NCBI GenBank assembly: GCA_918807975.1
Contig: OU964918.1
Coordinates: forward strand, 38,176,477 to 38,240,476
Direction: 5' to 3'
From: Aplidium turbinatum
Taxonomy: Eukaryota > Chordata > Ascidiacea > Aplousobranchia > Polyclinidae
DNA: 64,000 nucleotides
The notes beneath the pieces are model-generated. The model had not been told where the DNA came from, did not search any database, and saw only the letters and a list, made by a program, of their open reading frames with translations. The position numbers and the translations under genes are program-made. Each line of letters begins with the position of its first letter. Positions within the stretch are counted from its first letter, which is position 1. Positions 44,308 through 54,805 of the stretch are shown here, in pieces.

Positions 44308-47300
44308 ATGTTGACTACCATTGGAAAACTCGTAACAAAAAGTGTTAGAAAAGTGATGCCTTTGAAAGTGTCAACTTGCAAGTATATTGGTAGGTGTAAG
44401 CTTTTGTTGAAGCATGCTTAATTAAGTTTTAATTTTTTTAATTGCTACCTTTTCTTAGGAATGGTAATCAGTAAAAATCCATCCTGGTAAATATCCACCT
44501 AGAAAAATATTCGACACTATTAAGTACGGTAGCTTTAATTTTTTACTGGTCTTAATGGTACTAGAAGGTACTTACTGGTACTAGAAGGACTTTATCCCAA
44601 CGATATTTTTTATGGTAAATTTTGTTTGAGGATATTCACTGGGGCGCATTCTTGCAGGGAGGTATGTTTTGGGTCTATTTTTCCTTTTAAAGGTTATTTA
44701 CCAGAAAAGTTTTTTAGGGATAGGTACCTACATTTCTTAAAAATGACTGTAGCCACAAAGACTCACCTTCATCACAACAGTCATATATCTGTGAAGAAGG
44801 GGTGTTCTTCCCGGCCATCAGCACAAGGCTGATCACTCGCTTAGAACAGCGAGCAGCAGTAACGCTTCGCTAACCATAACGGTGTAGCTTCCACGCTAGC
44901 CATTAAGACCTCCAATAAACGATAAGTTTCTGGGCAGCCGATTGTAGCATCGAATAGACACGTGTTTCACCCATGAGGCTGGACTCATCAGTATCGCACC
45001 GTGTGTTGAACTGTTTTATTCGCAAGAGTACAAACAAACATAGCCAGGTCGAAGACTTTAAGAAACCGGCCTGCCACACCCCGCGGCGGCGGGGAGCGGC
45101 GTGATTTATGGGGTGACGATGCACACGGAGGGTTAAGTCCACCAGCTTAGGTCGCGAGGGCCAGGCTGGGGAGTCGAGGTACCTGTGGAGGGAGAGAGAT
45201 AGAGAAGTTCATTTATTTGCATCAACAGCACATGTGGAAAAACAATACAAGGTTACAATGTGAACTAGGTTGTTTTAATGTTTGCTGACGATGATGGGAG
45301 TGGCAGAAGGAGAGTGTGGATCGAAACACTATATGGCCCGTCCGCAAATTTAGAATGGCGGAGCGGGCCAGGGAGACAGGCTCTTTCTGCATAGCCCAGA
45401 ATGAAGCCCTGCGACGGACCGGGCGACCCGTCGCGTGTGGACGCTGGAACCGGCAGTAATTGACCGCCGGGCAGCGCCCACGCGTCCTCGCGCAGGTACT
45501 TTGACTCTTATACCCGGTCTGCCAGTAGGCAGAGCAGATAAAATTTGGGGTCTCCCACGAGGAAGAGAGTTGAACCATTTAAGGATAATTTGGCTCTCGT
45601 GGCAGACGAATATTCAATTTGCCACTTGGGTAATCGACCACCGCTTTACCAGTCAGTTTAACTCTTATCTTTGTGGAAAGAAAAGAGCCAACAAAACCAG
45701 CAGGTGCCAGGGGCAGGACATGTGAAGAAGGGGTGTTCTTCCCGGCCATCAGTACAGGGAAGCGTTACTGCTGCTTGCTGTTCTAGCGAGTGATCAGCCT
45801 TGTGCTGATGGCCGGGAAGACTGAACTGACTGGTAAATCGGCGGTCGATTACCCAAGTGGCAAGAATACGGTGCGATACTGATGAGCCCAGCCTCATGGG
45901 CGAAACACGTGTCTATCGCTGTCTATTCGATGCTACAATCGGCTGGCCAGAAACTTAGTCATATATCTGTTTATTTTTAAATTTGTAGTTTCGGCTGTAG
46001 CTACTCGGGAGAAATCTACTTCACCCCAGACTTTTTAATAAACTTTTAAAAATTCATGAGCAGCAATCACTTGGCTATTTCACTGGACATGAGCTATAAG
46101 TTGGCTAGGTCAAGCAAAAATAAATTTTTGTGCAATGCAGAGCCTTATTTTAAGTACGGCTATTTTATTTGCTCTGCAATAGGTCTATTTACAACCTAAA
46201 TTTTTGCAGCCCACCAGTAATAATTAAAAGTTATGTAGCTCACGATTGCAAGTAGCTTTCCATCAAGTGGATTGTGGTAAATTAAAAAACTGCAATATAC
46301 ACAAAAGATAGAATTTCTATTGGTTTTGCAAGAACCACTCAATGTAAATTGAACCACTGCATTCAAAACGTTTACTTAAAATGTATTTAAACATTTCAGC
46401 ATTGCGGACATTTCTATCCTCTTCATATGTCACTGAACAACAAACTCAGTTATTTTCTTTACCTCAAGACGAGGATGATGAGATGGCTTTACAAACATTA
46501 TCCTTGGATAGATGTCATGAACGTGACCTGCCTGTAAGTTCAATGATGATTGACAGAATGGTTAGAGCGATTGAAAACAAACAGCATCTTTCTGGATCAT
46601 TATATTACTTGTATAAGTAAGTTATGGAGTGTGTCTTTACAATTTGTCATGAGATTATTGTAAGCAAGTTGAACAATGTTAAAATTAAAGTTGTAAAGAT
46701 TTTAAACAATGGAAACCAGCTGAAGGACTTCAATAAAAAAAGTTGATGCTTATTCATCTTTTGTTTTCTTCAGATGTATTTTCCTGGTAAAGGCATGAAG
46801 TTTCACTGAAAACATTTGAATTTCTTCTGCTTGTCATTTTAGTGTTTTGTTTGAATTTAAAAATATTTTATTTCATTAATTTGTTATGTACAGCATAACC
46901 GGTATATATATACCGTATATGTTTGTGGCAGGTATTGCAAAAATATATAATTTTGCAAGTTTTATTTTCTTTATTTTAATTTTTCTATAATTTTCAATTT
47001 TAATCAAAGTCATGTTTTTAATCACACAAACGACTTGCATCACTAGCAACGGCCTGGATTTGCAATGTTTTAGAAGACACTGACTTAAAACAAATATTAT
47101 GGTCATCAAAGGACAATGTAGTCTGTTGCATTTGCATCAGTGAAAAACAGCTTTGTATGCAGAATAATTGTTGTGATACCACTAGCATAAATATATCACT
47201 TTATAAATTATAATGAATGAATAATAGCTTTAAGTGAATTCATCTGTATAAAATTCTAAGTATGGTAAATTGGTAATGTACATGAATGATGCATTTGAGG

Positions 47301-50300
47301 AATAAGGATACATGTTAACTGTTATCCTAAAAATGCTTATCAACTTCATTTCCTGCTAGTTAGATTGAAAGGGTTTTTAATTACATACGGTAGTCTGCCC
47401 AACAACAACTTTTTGCAATTTATGTAATGAATGATTGTGTTGCATTGTTCTTTTAGATTCCGTCATTCTCAAAATGGATACTACTTTCAACCGTGGACTA
47501 CACATGCATTTGTATGCAAATGCTTGAAATTTGATGTTAACACGTTGTTAGATGCTTTAAAAGAAAAAACTCAATATGGCGTCTTTCCAAACACGTTTGC
47601 AATGAATTTGGTGATCGACCACTTTTTAAAAGACAATAATATTCTAGGTTTGAGTGATGTGTTGAAAGTGGTTTTATAATATTTACACAAAACTATAACT
47701 AAGGTGTTAATAATTGAACCACATCAAAGTGAACGTAAAATAAAACGGTGAAATTTCAGTAAATCACAAGATTTAGTAAATAAATGAAATACTATGTAAC
47801 TGTTTAAAACAGTGGTTCTCAAACGCCGGTCCGCGGACCGGTGCCGGTCCGTGTAATTTTTTTGCCGGTCCACAGAAGATCTTAATTTTTGCAAAGCTTA
47901 TTTTAATGTGTAGTCATTAGCATATTGTAAAATTGTGATCGCACTGTGAACCATGCACAGCTGTAAAACTATTTCCACGTAAAATTGTTTGATAATAAAG
48001 GTGAACTTTTTGATGACCTAATTCTGTGCCGTTGATAATGTTTTTGTGACAAATTGCATGTAGTTTTCAAAAAGTTTTGAAACACAGAAATACATAACCA
48101 AATGGGGAATTTTGTTCTTGATTTTGGAAAATTTTAAAGTCGTTAGAGTAGAAAATTTAGAATTAGATAAATTTGAAGTTCCGGGATAAAGTCAAACCTG
48201 CAATGGAAATTTGCCAGAACCGGAGTTTGAGAAATCAAAGATCTAGTTTTTCAAAGACTATGCAGAAAATAGTGCTTCGGAATGGAATGAAGAAAAGCCG
48301 ATTTGCTGTGGAAAATTGTGATAAAATGGAGTGGTGAAAAAAGTAAAAAGAGGTGCTGAGCATAGTGAGTCAACACTTGAAAGAGTTGGCTAACAATTTT
48401 GAAGATCATTTGGCGTAGCATGAAGATCCTCGACATGGAAACTTTTGGATAAACAATCCATGCATCGATGATGTCAACACATGCGACCTTAATCTTCATG
48501 AAAAAGAAAGTTTGATTGAATTACAATATGTTGTGCTTCTACTTTGCAGTCCAGATTCGAAAAACATCATTGTCACACTTCTGGTTATGTCTTACAAACG
48601 AACTCGTGCCTAACTTTCAAAGCAATCGATCTGATGGTAATTGTTTCAACTAGCTATTTAGAAATGACAATTCTTTTTCATCTCTAGCTTTAATAACCAA
48701 GTAAAAAAATCGCTTGGATGCCGAAACAGAGCTACTTGTTTTAGAAACTTCTTTGATATCTCGTTTTCCTCACACAGGCTACTGGCAGCGTAACAGTAGC
48801 AAATTTCCCACTGGCATTGATTTTGAATGCAAATGGATTGACATTTTTCTGTTTGAGTTGGTTTGATTGCCGTTTTATTCCAATTTTTGTCCTGAATACA
48901 AATCATAATTATGCTAAAACCTTGCATTATGGTGCGCAACGACAACTTTGGTTAACAAAACGTTTCAAATATTCATTCTATTCACTACGATCTTTGGTTG
49001 CCGGTCCGCAAACATTTTTTAAAAATTTTGCCGGTCCCCCACTGTTAAAAGATTGAGAACCACTGGTTTATAAGATACCAGTAGGGCTTCTGAAAGTTTT
49101 GACAGTTTGTAGCAAAAGTTTAAATACTTTCATTCATGACAAATTTTATACAGTCGTAAGCTACCAGAGGCCTCACATAAGTGCCGCCGGTATCTGTCCT
49201 TGGTTGACCTTGTGATGGTATTATCTTTATGTTTTTAGGTGCTGCGCAAGCGGCAAGCGAAATGTTTCTGCTGGAGACTTTTGACAACAAAATTTCCCAA
49301 GCATTGGCTGTCAAAGCAGTGTCAGACTATTGGAAAGAATTCTCCGTCAAAAATGAATTGTTGCCAAATTTTGAAGACAACAATTTGAAACGAAACCTTT
49401 CAGCAGTTCTTTACTGCGTGGGTGAGTGTCACTGTGTGCACACTTGCTGTATTTTAACTTCGACATTCTATTACCTGTGGATTAACGTTTCAAACGACAC
49501 TACTTTCAACACACTAAAAGCTTTTACAAAACCGTAATTCCACCGCAATTGAGCAGTCAAATGCATGTTGGTGTTGCATGATCTCCAGAGGAGGGCAGTA
49601 GCACGCTACTTTTGTAGTGGCGCTATTTTTTTGGTAAAAGTAGCGGTAGCGGCGCTACTTTTTAGTTGGAGTAGCGGCTGCAGTAGCGGCGCTATTTTTG
49701 TTCCAAAGGAGCGGGAGAGGCGCTATTTTTTTTTAGTCGCACTCCCGCTACCCTCTACTTTTTAATTTAAATTGAAAAAAATGCTTGTTTTTTTGCAATA
49801 CTGGCGTGGTCAAGCAGCTATATAATCGGCTTGGTTGCAAAGTTTCGGTCTTTTCTAGCTGACGTCAACTTCTTCGGCGAATATCTCCGTGTGATGAAGC
49901 CTATCTGCCAGGCTTTAGACATTCTCCAGGGCGAGTCCAAGGCATATTACGGAGTCTTGCTTCCAACCATCACCATTTGCGGGAAGAAGTTGACCGAGAT
50001 CAGTGATCTTGTGACCTGTGAGGAGTTGAAAGTGAAAGTCCTTGAAGGGGTGAAGAAACGATTCAACAAGTGCTTCAACAACATGAAATGCGTTATGGCA
50101 TCATGTCTTCATCCTTCCTTCAAGACGTCGTAGCTACAATTTTTGCACTACGTTTCCACGGATGATGCTGACGCACTGAGAGAAAAAGTCAAGACAGATG
50201 TAATTCGACTGTTGCGGAGACATCAAGCCAGGTTGATACCGAGAAGAATGACACCAACACCAGTCATGACTCCGAGTCTCCGAGGATGTATTTTTTGGAG

Positions 50301-53300
50301 TGTTTGCGCCATCCCGTGAAACGTCGGTGCAGAAGGAAGCAACAATTGTGGACGCCTTTTTTTCGGACAAGAGCAAGTCCTTGAGCTTTTCAAATACCGA
50401 GTTAAAACATCTGTTCATTAAATACAACACCCCGTTCCTTCCAGTGCTGTGGTAGAGAGACTTTTCTCTGTTGGAAAAGATGTGCTTAAGCGAAAGTGGG
50501 CAGGACTTAGTGACTCTCATTTTGAAATGCACATGTTTTTGAAAGATGCATAACAATAAATTTCCCTTAGAATGTGTTTTCTATAACGACGTTAAAATGA
50601 CAGCGTAAACGAATGATAACATTATTAACATTCGTTTTCAAGGTCATTTTTGCGTCACTAGGGACTTGAGTGTTTCCTAGTGTCATTTTAGACAAAAGTA
50701 GCGGAAGAAGTAGCGGTAGCGCGCGCTACTTTGGCCCGAGTAACGGTAGCGGGTAGCGCGCTACTTTTGTAAATTGGTAGCGGTAGCGCGCGCTACTTTG
50801 GCCCAAGTAGCGGTAGCGGGTAGCGCGCTACTTTAAATGTAGCAGACTGCCCACCTCTGATGATCTCTATCTTGGTGTCTCGGTTTTTTGGAAAAGAGAA
50901 CAAAAAATAAGAATCCGATTTGAGCACGTCAGCTTACCACGTCACTTTTATGAAAGAAGATTATTTGTTTCGATTTCAATCTACACAAAAAAATATGTGT
51001 ATTGTCATTACAAAACAGTGAACTAGTCATCAAACCAACACGTTAGATTTCTGAAATTGTTCACGTTTATTAATCGAACTTCATAGACCGTGTTGTCAAT
51101 TCCAATTACAAACTAGATCGTTTGCATTGGATTAGGAATTGTTTGTCGGGTTGCGAACTTTCCAGTAATGTTATGATTATTTACAATTGTCGCAGTAATT
51201 CGATTGCTTAAAATTATAGACTAATTACCGTATTTAGCGTAAATAAATTAATTGCACTCTTCGTTTCGCTACCTTGACGATTTTCGGTTTGCTGCACTAC
51301 CAGGAAGAATACAAAGGAAAATTGATCTTTTGCAGGCAAATATCTGTCGCATCCCTCTTTGATCGTTCTTGGCCAAAGCTTGTTAGGAAAGATTGAGAAA
51401 GAACACGGCATTTTATCTCTATATTTTGAACCCTGGGGTAAATACAATAACTAGCTATATCAGCACGATATTGTAAGCAGTATTGTGCTGAAGGATCGTT
51501 CTGCTTATTTGATTTCTTTAGAGCTTTTTCTTACTGAAATTTGTTGCATAGGTTTTACTTGTTCATCGCAATGCAGAGTGTGTGAATTTGTGTTAGGTAC
51601 AGCATACTTCATCAGGGCCATTGAGGGGATAACTTGGGCCTTGTACCAAATCAAAACACTTCTAAGAATGCACTATAATCAAAGAACAAGCGGTGGTTTC
51701 TTTCATTTCTGAACCCCTTAGAAAGGTTATGGGTCCCTAAAATCATCCTGAGTCCAAAAGAGTTCCTGTCAATGCACTTGACACTATTTGACAACTGATC
51801 ATGGCGAATCAAATTGTATAGGTCTATTTGACTGAACTTCTCAAACAACTTAATGGTGGTTGTTTTGCAGCGCCTTTGTCACCTGAACCAGGTTATTTGG
51901 AAAAAGCCATCGACTATGTTGCCAATTTGGAAAGAAAGATATCACGTCAAAGCGTAAGATACGAGTTAGCTTATGTTCTTGTTATTTCTTGTAAACTTGT
52001 TTGGCAGTCAGGGTCGATTTAAGCCTGGATTGCGAGTTGCGACTTCAACCCAACCAACAAATGTTGGAATAAATTATACCATTATGTTTACTCTGCCATG
52101 AAATATTCGCAAAGACAACCTTTCATCACCAAGCAGTACTCTGTATTATCAAGCAATCGAGGTTAAATGTCCAAGGGTGAAAGTTTAAATTCACCAACAA
52201 AATTGTCAGGAGCATTGTCAGCAACCTACGTTGGTTGCTCGTTGATCAAATACTGTAACAACCTATGAAATGCTAAACTGCAAGTGCAACATACGATCGT
52301 ATTTCATAGAATATCTTCGTTTCAAATGGAATGAAACACCCAGTCTTACTGTAACAGAGAAAGCGCGAAACTATGCTTCTTGTTATCGAGATCAGGGATA
52401 TCTAGAGAAGGGGATATGAAGGCTTTTAATACGTCTGACAATAGAAGGGCTTCTGTTTATCGTAAATAATCTCTGTTTACCGTAAACTGACAATCGGCAC
52501 TGTTAGTAGTTTAATAACTCTTGTTATGATAACCTGAATTGCGCTATCAGTATCAAGCCTGGATACTCACTGCACGCTCATGGTTACTTGTTAATTCAAC
52601 TACCCGTTTATTTGCTTTAAATCTGGCCTACTGCAAAGGCTTTGTTAAGAAAAGCAGCTAACTTGTAACTTTTCAACTGTCTTTCCAAACAAGTATTCTT
52701 TAAATATGCTCTGTGTAACATTTACTAACTGTCATCTGTAGCTGACTGTACCAGTTGCACAACAAAACTTTCTGCAATTGTGAAAAGAACTGCATGTTTT
52801 ACGCACTACAAACTACCGCCCTGGTAGTGTCATAAGAATAAGGCAATCGCTGTGAGCCTTCGCATCCCCTTCTTTAGATATCCCTGATCGAGATGGTTGC
52901 AAAAAGCCATGCCAGAAGAAGTGTCCCTATGCTGTTAGAATAGTACCACTGTAACAGCAAACGCAACTCAAAACTCAGCTGTTTAGATTTATCAATTAGT
53001 TTAGGCATTTGTAAAACAATGTTTAAAAATTTCGGATTGTTTCTATTTGCCCGAAGAGGTTGGAACAAATATACAATTAAAAAACTGATATAGATGACCC
53101 CTTGCTTTGTCGAAGTCCAGAAGACGTGTCATTTGAACTTGTTTAATACATAAACTTTTGGAGTTTGTTCTTTTGTGATTCAGTTATTGTTGGCTCGATG
53201 AGCAGAATGAAATGTAGGTTTCTTGCCATATAACCTCAGCCCCATTAAAACTTTAACCCGGCCCTGTTTAAAGTGTGGATTAATTACTTTGCAGGTCGAT

Positions 53301-54382
53301 ATTTTACTTCATTCTTGCGCGGGAGATGAAAACTTGCAAACATTAGCTCAAGCTGCTTGCGATTCGGCGGAAAATAAGAACATTGTGTCGGTATGATATT
53401 ATAAATTATACAATCAACATGGTTATTTGTGGCCAATTTCTTTTTCCGATTTCACATATTGTGTAGCACATATACTTCGCATATATTCAGTATTCACTGA
53501 TGGAGTTGTTTTATCTCATCTCACAAATTACTGACAATTTTTGTGCATGCAGACAAAAGAGGACTTAACCTTGTTTGGGATTGCAAATTGTCTGCTACAA
53601 GACCTCCACACTCATGAACTGGAAGATAGAAAAGCGATAGAAGAAGAATTTTCTTCGTGGTCATCTGATCTTAGCACACTGAAAGAAGTAGAGAAAGGAA
53701 TACTCAACGAATTCAAAACAATGCGTAAAGATTATTTTCGAAATCGTAAAATAGAGCAGAAGTCCCATCAAATGGCGGTAGAAACACTTGGTTATTGGGA
53801 TATGGCTAAAGTAAGTTAAAGTGCGGAAGCTTTGTATACGAAAAAAGCATTCCAAATATATTTATTTGAACTTAAAAGCCTTTGTTGCAGCTTTCTTTCA
53901 ATTTTTAAACTCTTAGATCTAAAGTACACTTTGTACTGAAAGTTACAACTCCGTTTTTGTTTAATTTTGTTTTGTTGGCCAATAGTTTGTAGTTCTGCAC
54001 GATTTTGAATTGGAATATAGTCAGTTCAATCTCACTGATTTTATAGTTTTTGCCTAATTTTCAGACTTTATCACGCAATTTTATTAATATTGTGTATAAT
54101 TGTACCGTGCTATTCTCGCAACAGACGAAATAAAAGTTTTTTTTCTCTCTCACTAGTATCTATTAAACTAATCTGTTGTTGCACGTTGGATTACCGAACT
54201 GTTTTTTTTGTTGTTGTTTTTTTCAGAATAAAGATGACACAGAGAAAAAAGAAACGGAGGAAAAACCTCTATTTTATCTTCGGGAAGACTACGTCGAGGG
54301 AGCTATGCACGATCTTGATTTGATTGAGAAATTCCGTGAGAAGCGCTCTATTGTTGTCGACCCTGTTGTTTTGCATTCTTGA
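44308..54382 (+). CDS. MRPS27: mitochondrial ribosomal protein S27 (mS27), eight exons
   Basis: mS27 is a PPR-repeat protein of the mitochondrial small ribosomal subunit. Exons 44308-44389, 46400-46616, 47457-47647, 49239-49421, 51871-51953, 53295-53390, 53553-53810 and 54227-54382 all have GT..AG borders, join in phase and give 421 codons (human is 414, from memory). Exon 1 encodes a basic, acid-free targeting peptide (MLTTIGKLVTKSVRKVMPLK). Conserved blocks: LPVSSMMIDRMV, YYLYKFRHSQNGYY, TQYGVFPNTFAMNLVIDHFL, PEPGYLEKAIDYV. The C-terminus is charged and helical (LEDRKAIEEEFSSW; FLYLRED-type tail ending VVDPVVLHS). The exon 3 donor GTTTGA is weak but is the only one that keeps frame and alignment. 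Between exons 4 and 5 about 15 residues of the human protein have no counterpart. Introns hold a hammerhead element, two hATs and a MITE; none touches an exon. Confidence 0.92.
44951..44997 (-). ncRNA. hammerhead ribozyme type I, slightly degenerate
   Basis: On the minus strand: GCGATA, CTGATGA, helix II GTCC/GGGT (with two G.T pairs) around AGCCTCAT, GAAA, minimal helix III ACA/TGT, GTC, then TATTCG. Helix I pairs only over the first 3-4 bp, so cleavage is probably weaker than in the plus-strand copy. Confidence 0.75.
45873..45919 (+). ncRNA. hammerhead ribozyme type I, canonical core
   Basis: GCGATA (45873-45878), CTGATGA (45879-45885), helix II GCCC/GGGC with loop AGCCTCAT (45886-45901), GAAA (45902-45905), minimal helix III ACA/TGT (45905-45907 and 45910-45912), cleavage triplet GTC ending 45913, and TATCGC (45914-45919) pairing perfectly with GCGATA. 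Every invariant core position is present. A very short helix III is the hallmark of hammerheads in Penelope-like elements and retrozymes, which act better as dimers. Confidence 0.9.
45971..46399. other. MRPS27 intron 1, 3' part
   Basis: AT-rich intron ending in the acceptor AACATTTCAG at 46390-46399. No other feature was seen. Confidence 0.5.
46617..47456. other. MRPS27 intron 2
   Basis: Donor GTAAGT at 46617 and acceptor TTCTTTTAG ending 47456. AT-rich; no repeat recognised. Confidence 0.5.
47810..49065. mobile_element. hAT element in MRPS27 intron 3 (CAGTGGTTCTCAA ends)
   Basis: The left CAGTGGTTCTCAAACGCCGG and right GATTGAGAACCACTG are inverted. Flanks GTTTAAAA (47802-47809) and GTTTATAA (49066-49073) differ at one base. 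The subterminal palindrome GGTCCGCGGACCGGTGCCGG is a family marker shared with 15864-16151. Interior 48470-48630 keeps a plus-strand relic STCDLNLHEKESLIELQYVV of the ZBED5-like transposase. It is otherwise decayed. Confidence 0.85.
49586..50859 (+). mobile_element. hAT element in MRPS27 intron 4 (CAGAGGAGGGCAGT ends)
   Basis: Exact 8-bp duplication ATGATCTC (49578-49585 and 50860-50867). The ends CAGAGGAGGGCAGTAGC and ACTGCCCACCTCTG are inverted apart from a mismatch. Subterminal arrays of GTAGCGGTAGCG (a GCTAC/GTAGC-rich repeat) occupy about 100-160 bp at each side. It carries a decayed transposase between them. Confidence 0.92.
49831..50553 (+). pseudogene. hAT (zf-BED) transposase remnant
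   Basis: 49840-50130 reads FFGEYLRVMKPICQALDILQ, SKAYYGVLLPTITICGKKL, FNKCFNNMKCVMASCLHPSF, the helical insertion region typical of zf-BED hAT proteins (ExxxVxxPLAxALDxLQGE..YYGxLLPTL..). After frame breaks, 50400-50553 gives LKHLFIKYNTP and ERLFSVGKDVLKRKWAGLSD, the hATC end. The N-terminal finger and first Asp block are missing. Confidence 0.8.
50868..51870. other. MRPS27 intron 4, 3' part
   Basis: AT-rich; ends in the acceptor TGTTTTGCAG at 51870. A reading at 51598-51650 (TAYFIRAIEG..) faintly recalls the part of mS27 missing between exons 4 and 5, but the splice phases do not fit. Confidence 0.4.
52393..52886. mobile_element. hAT MITE (CAGGGATATC), copy 2, MRPS27 intron 5
   Basis: CAGGGATATCTAGAGAAGGG and CTTCTTTAGATATCCCTG ends. 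Exact 8-bp duplication ATCGAGAT (52385-52392 and 52887-52894). 494 bp, aligning over its full length with 34983-35475. Confidence 0.95.
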
Positions 54383-54404
54383 TTTACGGAGAACAAAATT
54401 TTAT

Positions 54405-54428
54405 AATAAAATTTCTGTATTTAATAAA
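54405..54428 (+). terminator. MRPS27 polyadenylation signals
   Basis: Two AATAAA hexamers (54405-54410 and 54423-54428) lie 23-46 bp after the stop codon, followed by a T-rich stretch, consistent with a very short 3' UTR. Confidence 0.7.
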
Positions 54429-54805
54429 ATTGTGCCTCTTGGTCATTTCCAAGCTAGCTTTCTTAGTTTCTCGTGATATCTCAAATTTCTATCCCACACT
54501 TGTTGTTGCCACCTTCTTTTTCGACATTTGAGAATTGTTCAGGAAAAGGAGTTTATTGCGAGCAAAGCCAGCAGCGAGGGAAAACAATAACTGGTGTAAG
54601 TTAGCCTCCACTTCCTTCTGCAGTGACAAAATGAATGCCAAGTTTTCGAAAGTCATTAAATAAACTTAAGCTTATTGGATTTGTGGATATTCAAACCATA
54701 ATTTTCTTCACTGGTGTGGTCCTAAGTGTAAGACCGTCTCTTTTCTACACGTACGCGTCAATGACGAAAATATAATTCGTGTTGCACGATATTGATATTA
54801 TAAAA

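Larger units (their letters stand above)
44793..45956. mobile_element. hammerhead-bearing retroelement relic (Penelope-like or retrozyme-like)
   Basis: Flanked by an exact 14-bp duplication AGTCATATATCTGT (44779-44792 and 45957-45970), a length typical of target-primed or EN-type retroelements rather than DNA transposons. The two ends carry the same sequence in opposite orientations, each with a hammerhead motif (44951-44997 minus, 45873-45919 plus). The centre is GC-rich, with AATAAA at about 45018 (minus strand) and no recognisable polymerase. Inverted terminal copies plus hammerheads are characteristic of Penelope-like elements. The ATGGCTAGCGTGGAAGCTAC segment (minus, ending at 44904) is shared with the core of 11445-12853. 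It is a truncated relic. Confidence 0.75.

Noticed and set aside
45222-45725. Overlapping ORFs of about 100 codons in the hammerhead element
   Set aside because: Both strands are open in a GC-rich block, no polymerase or nuclease motif is visible, and the segment is better read as untranslated retroelement ends.
51598-51650. Missing MRPS27 exon between exons 4 and 5
   Set aside because: The reading TAYFIRAIEGITWAL is only weakly similar to the human segment, and the available donor leaves the wrong phase for exon 5.
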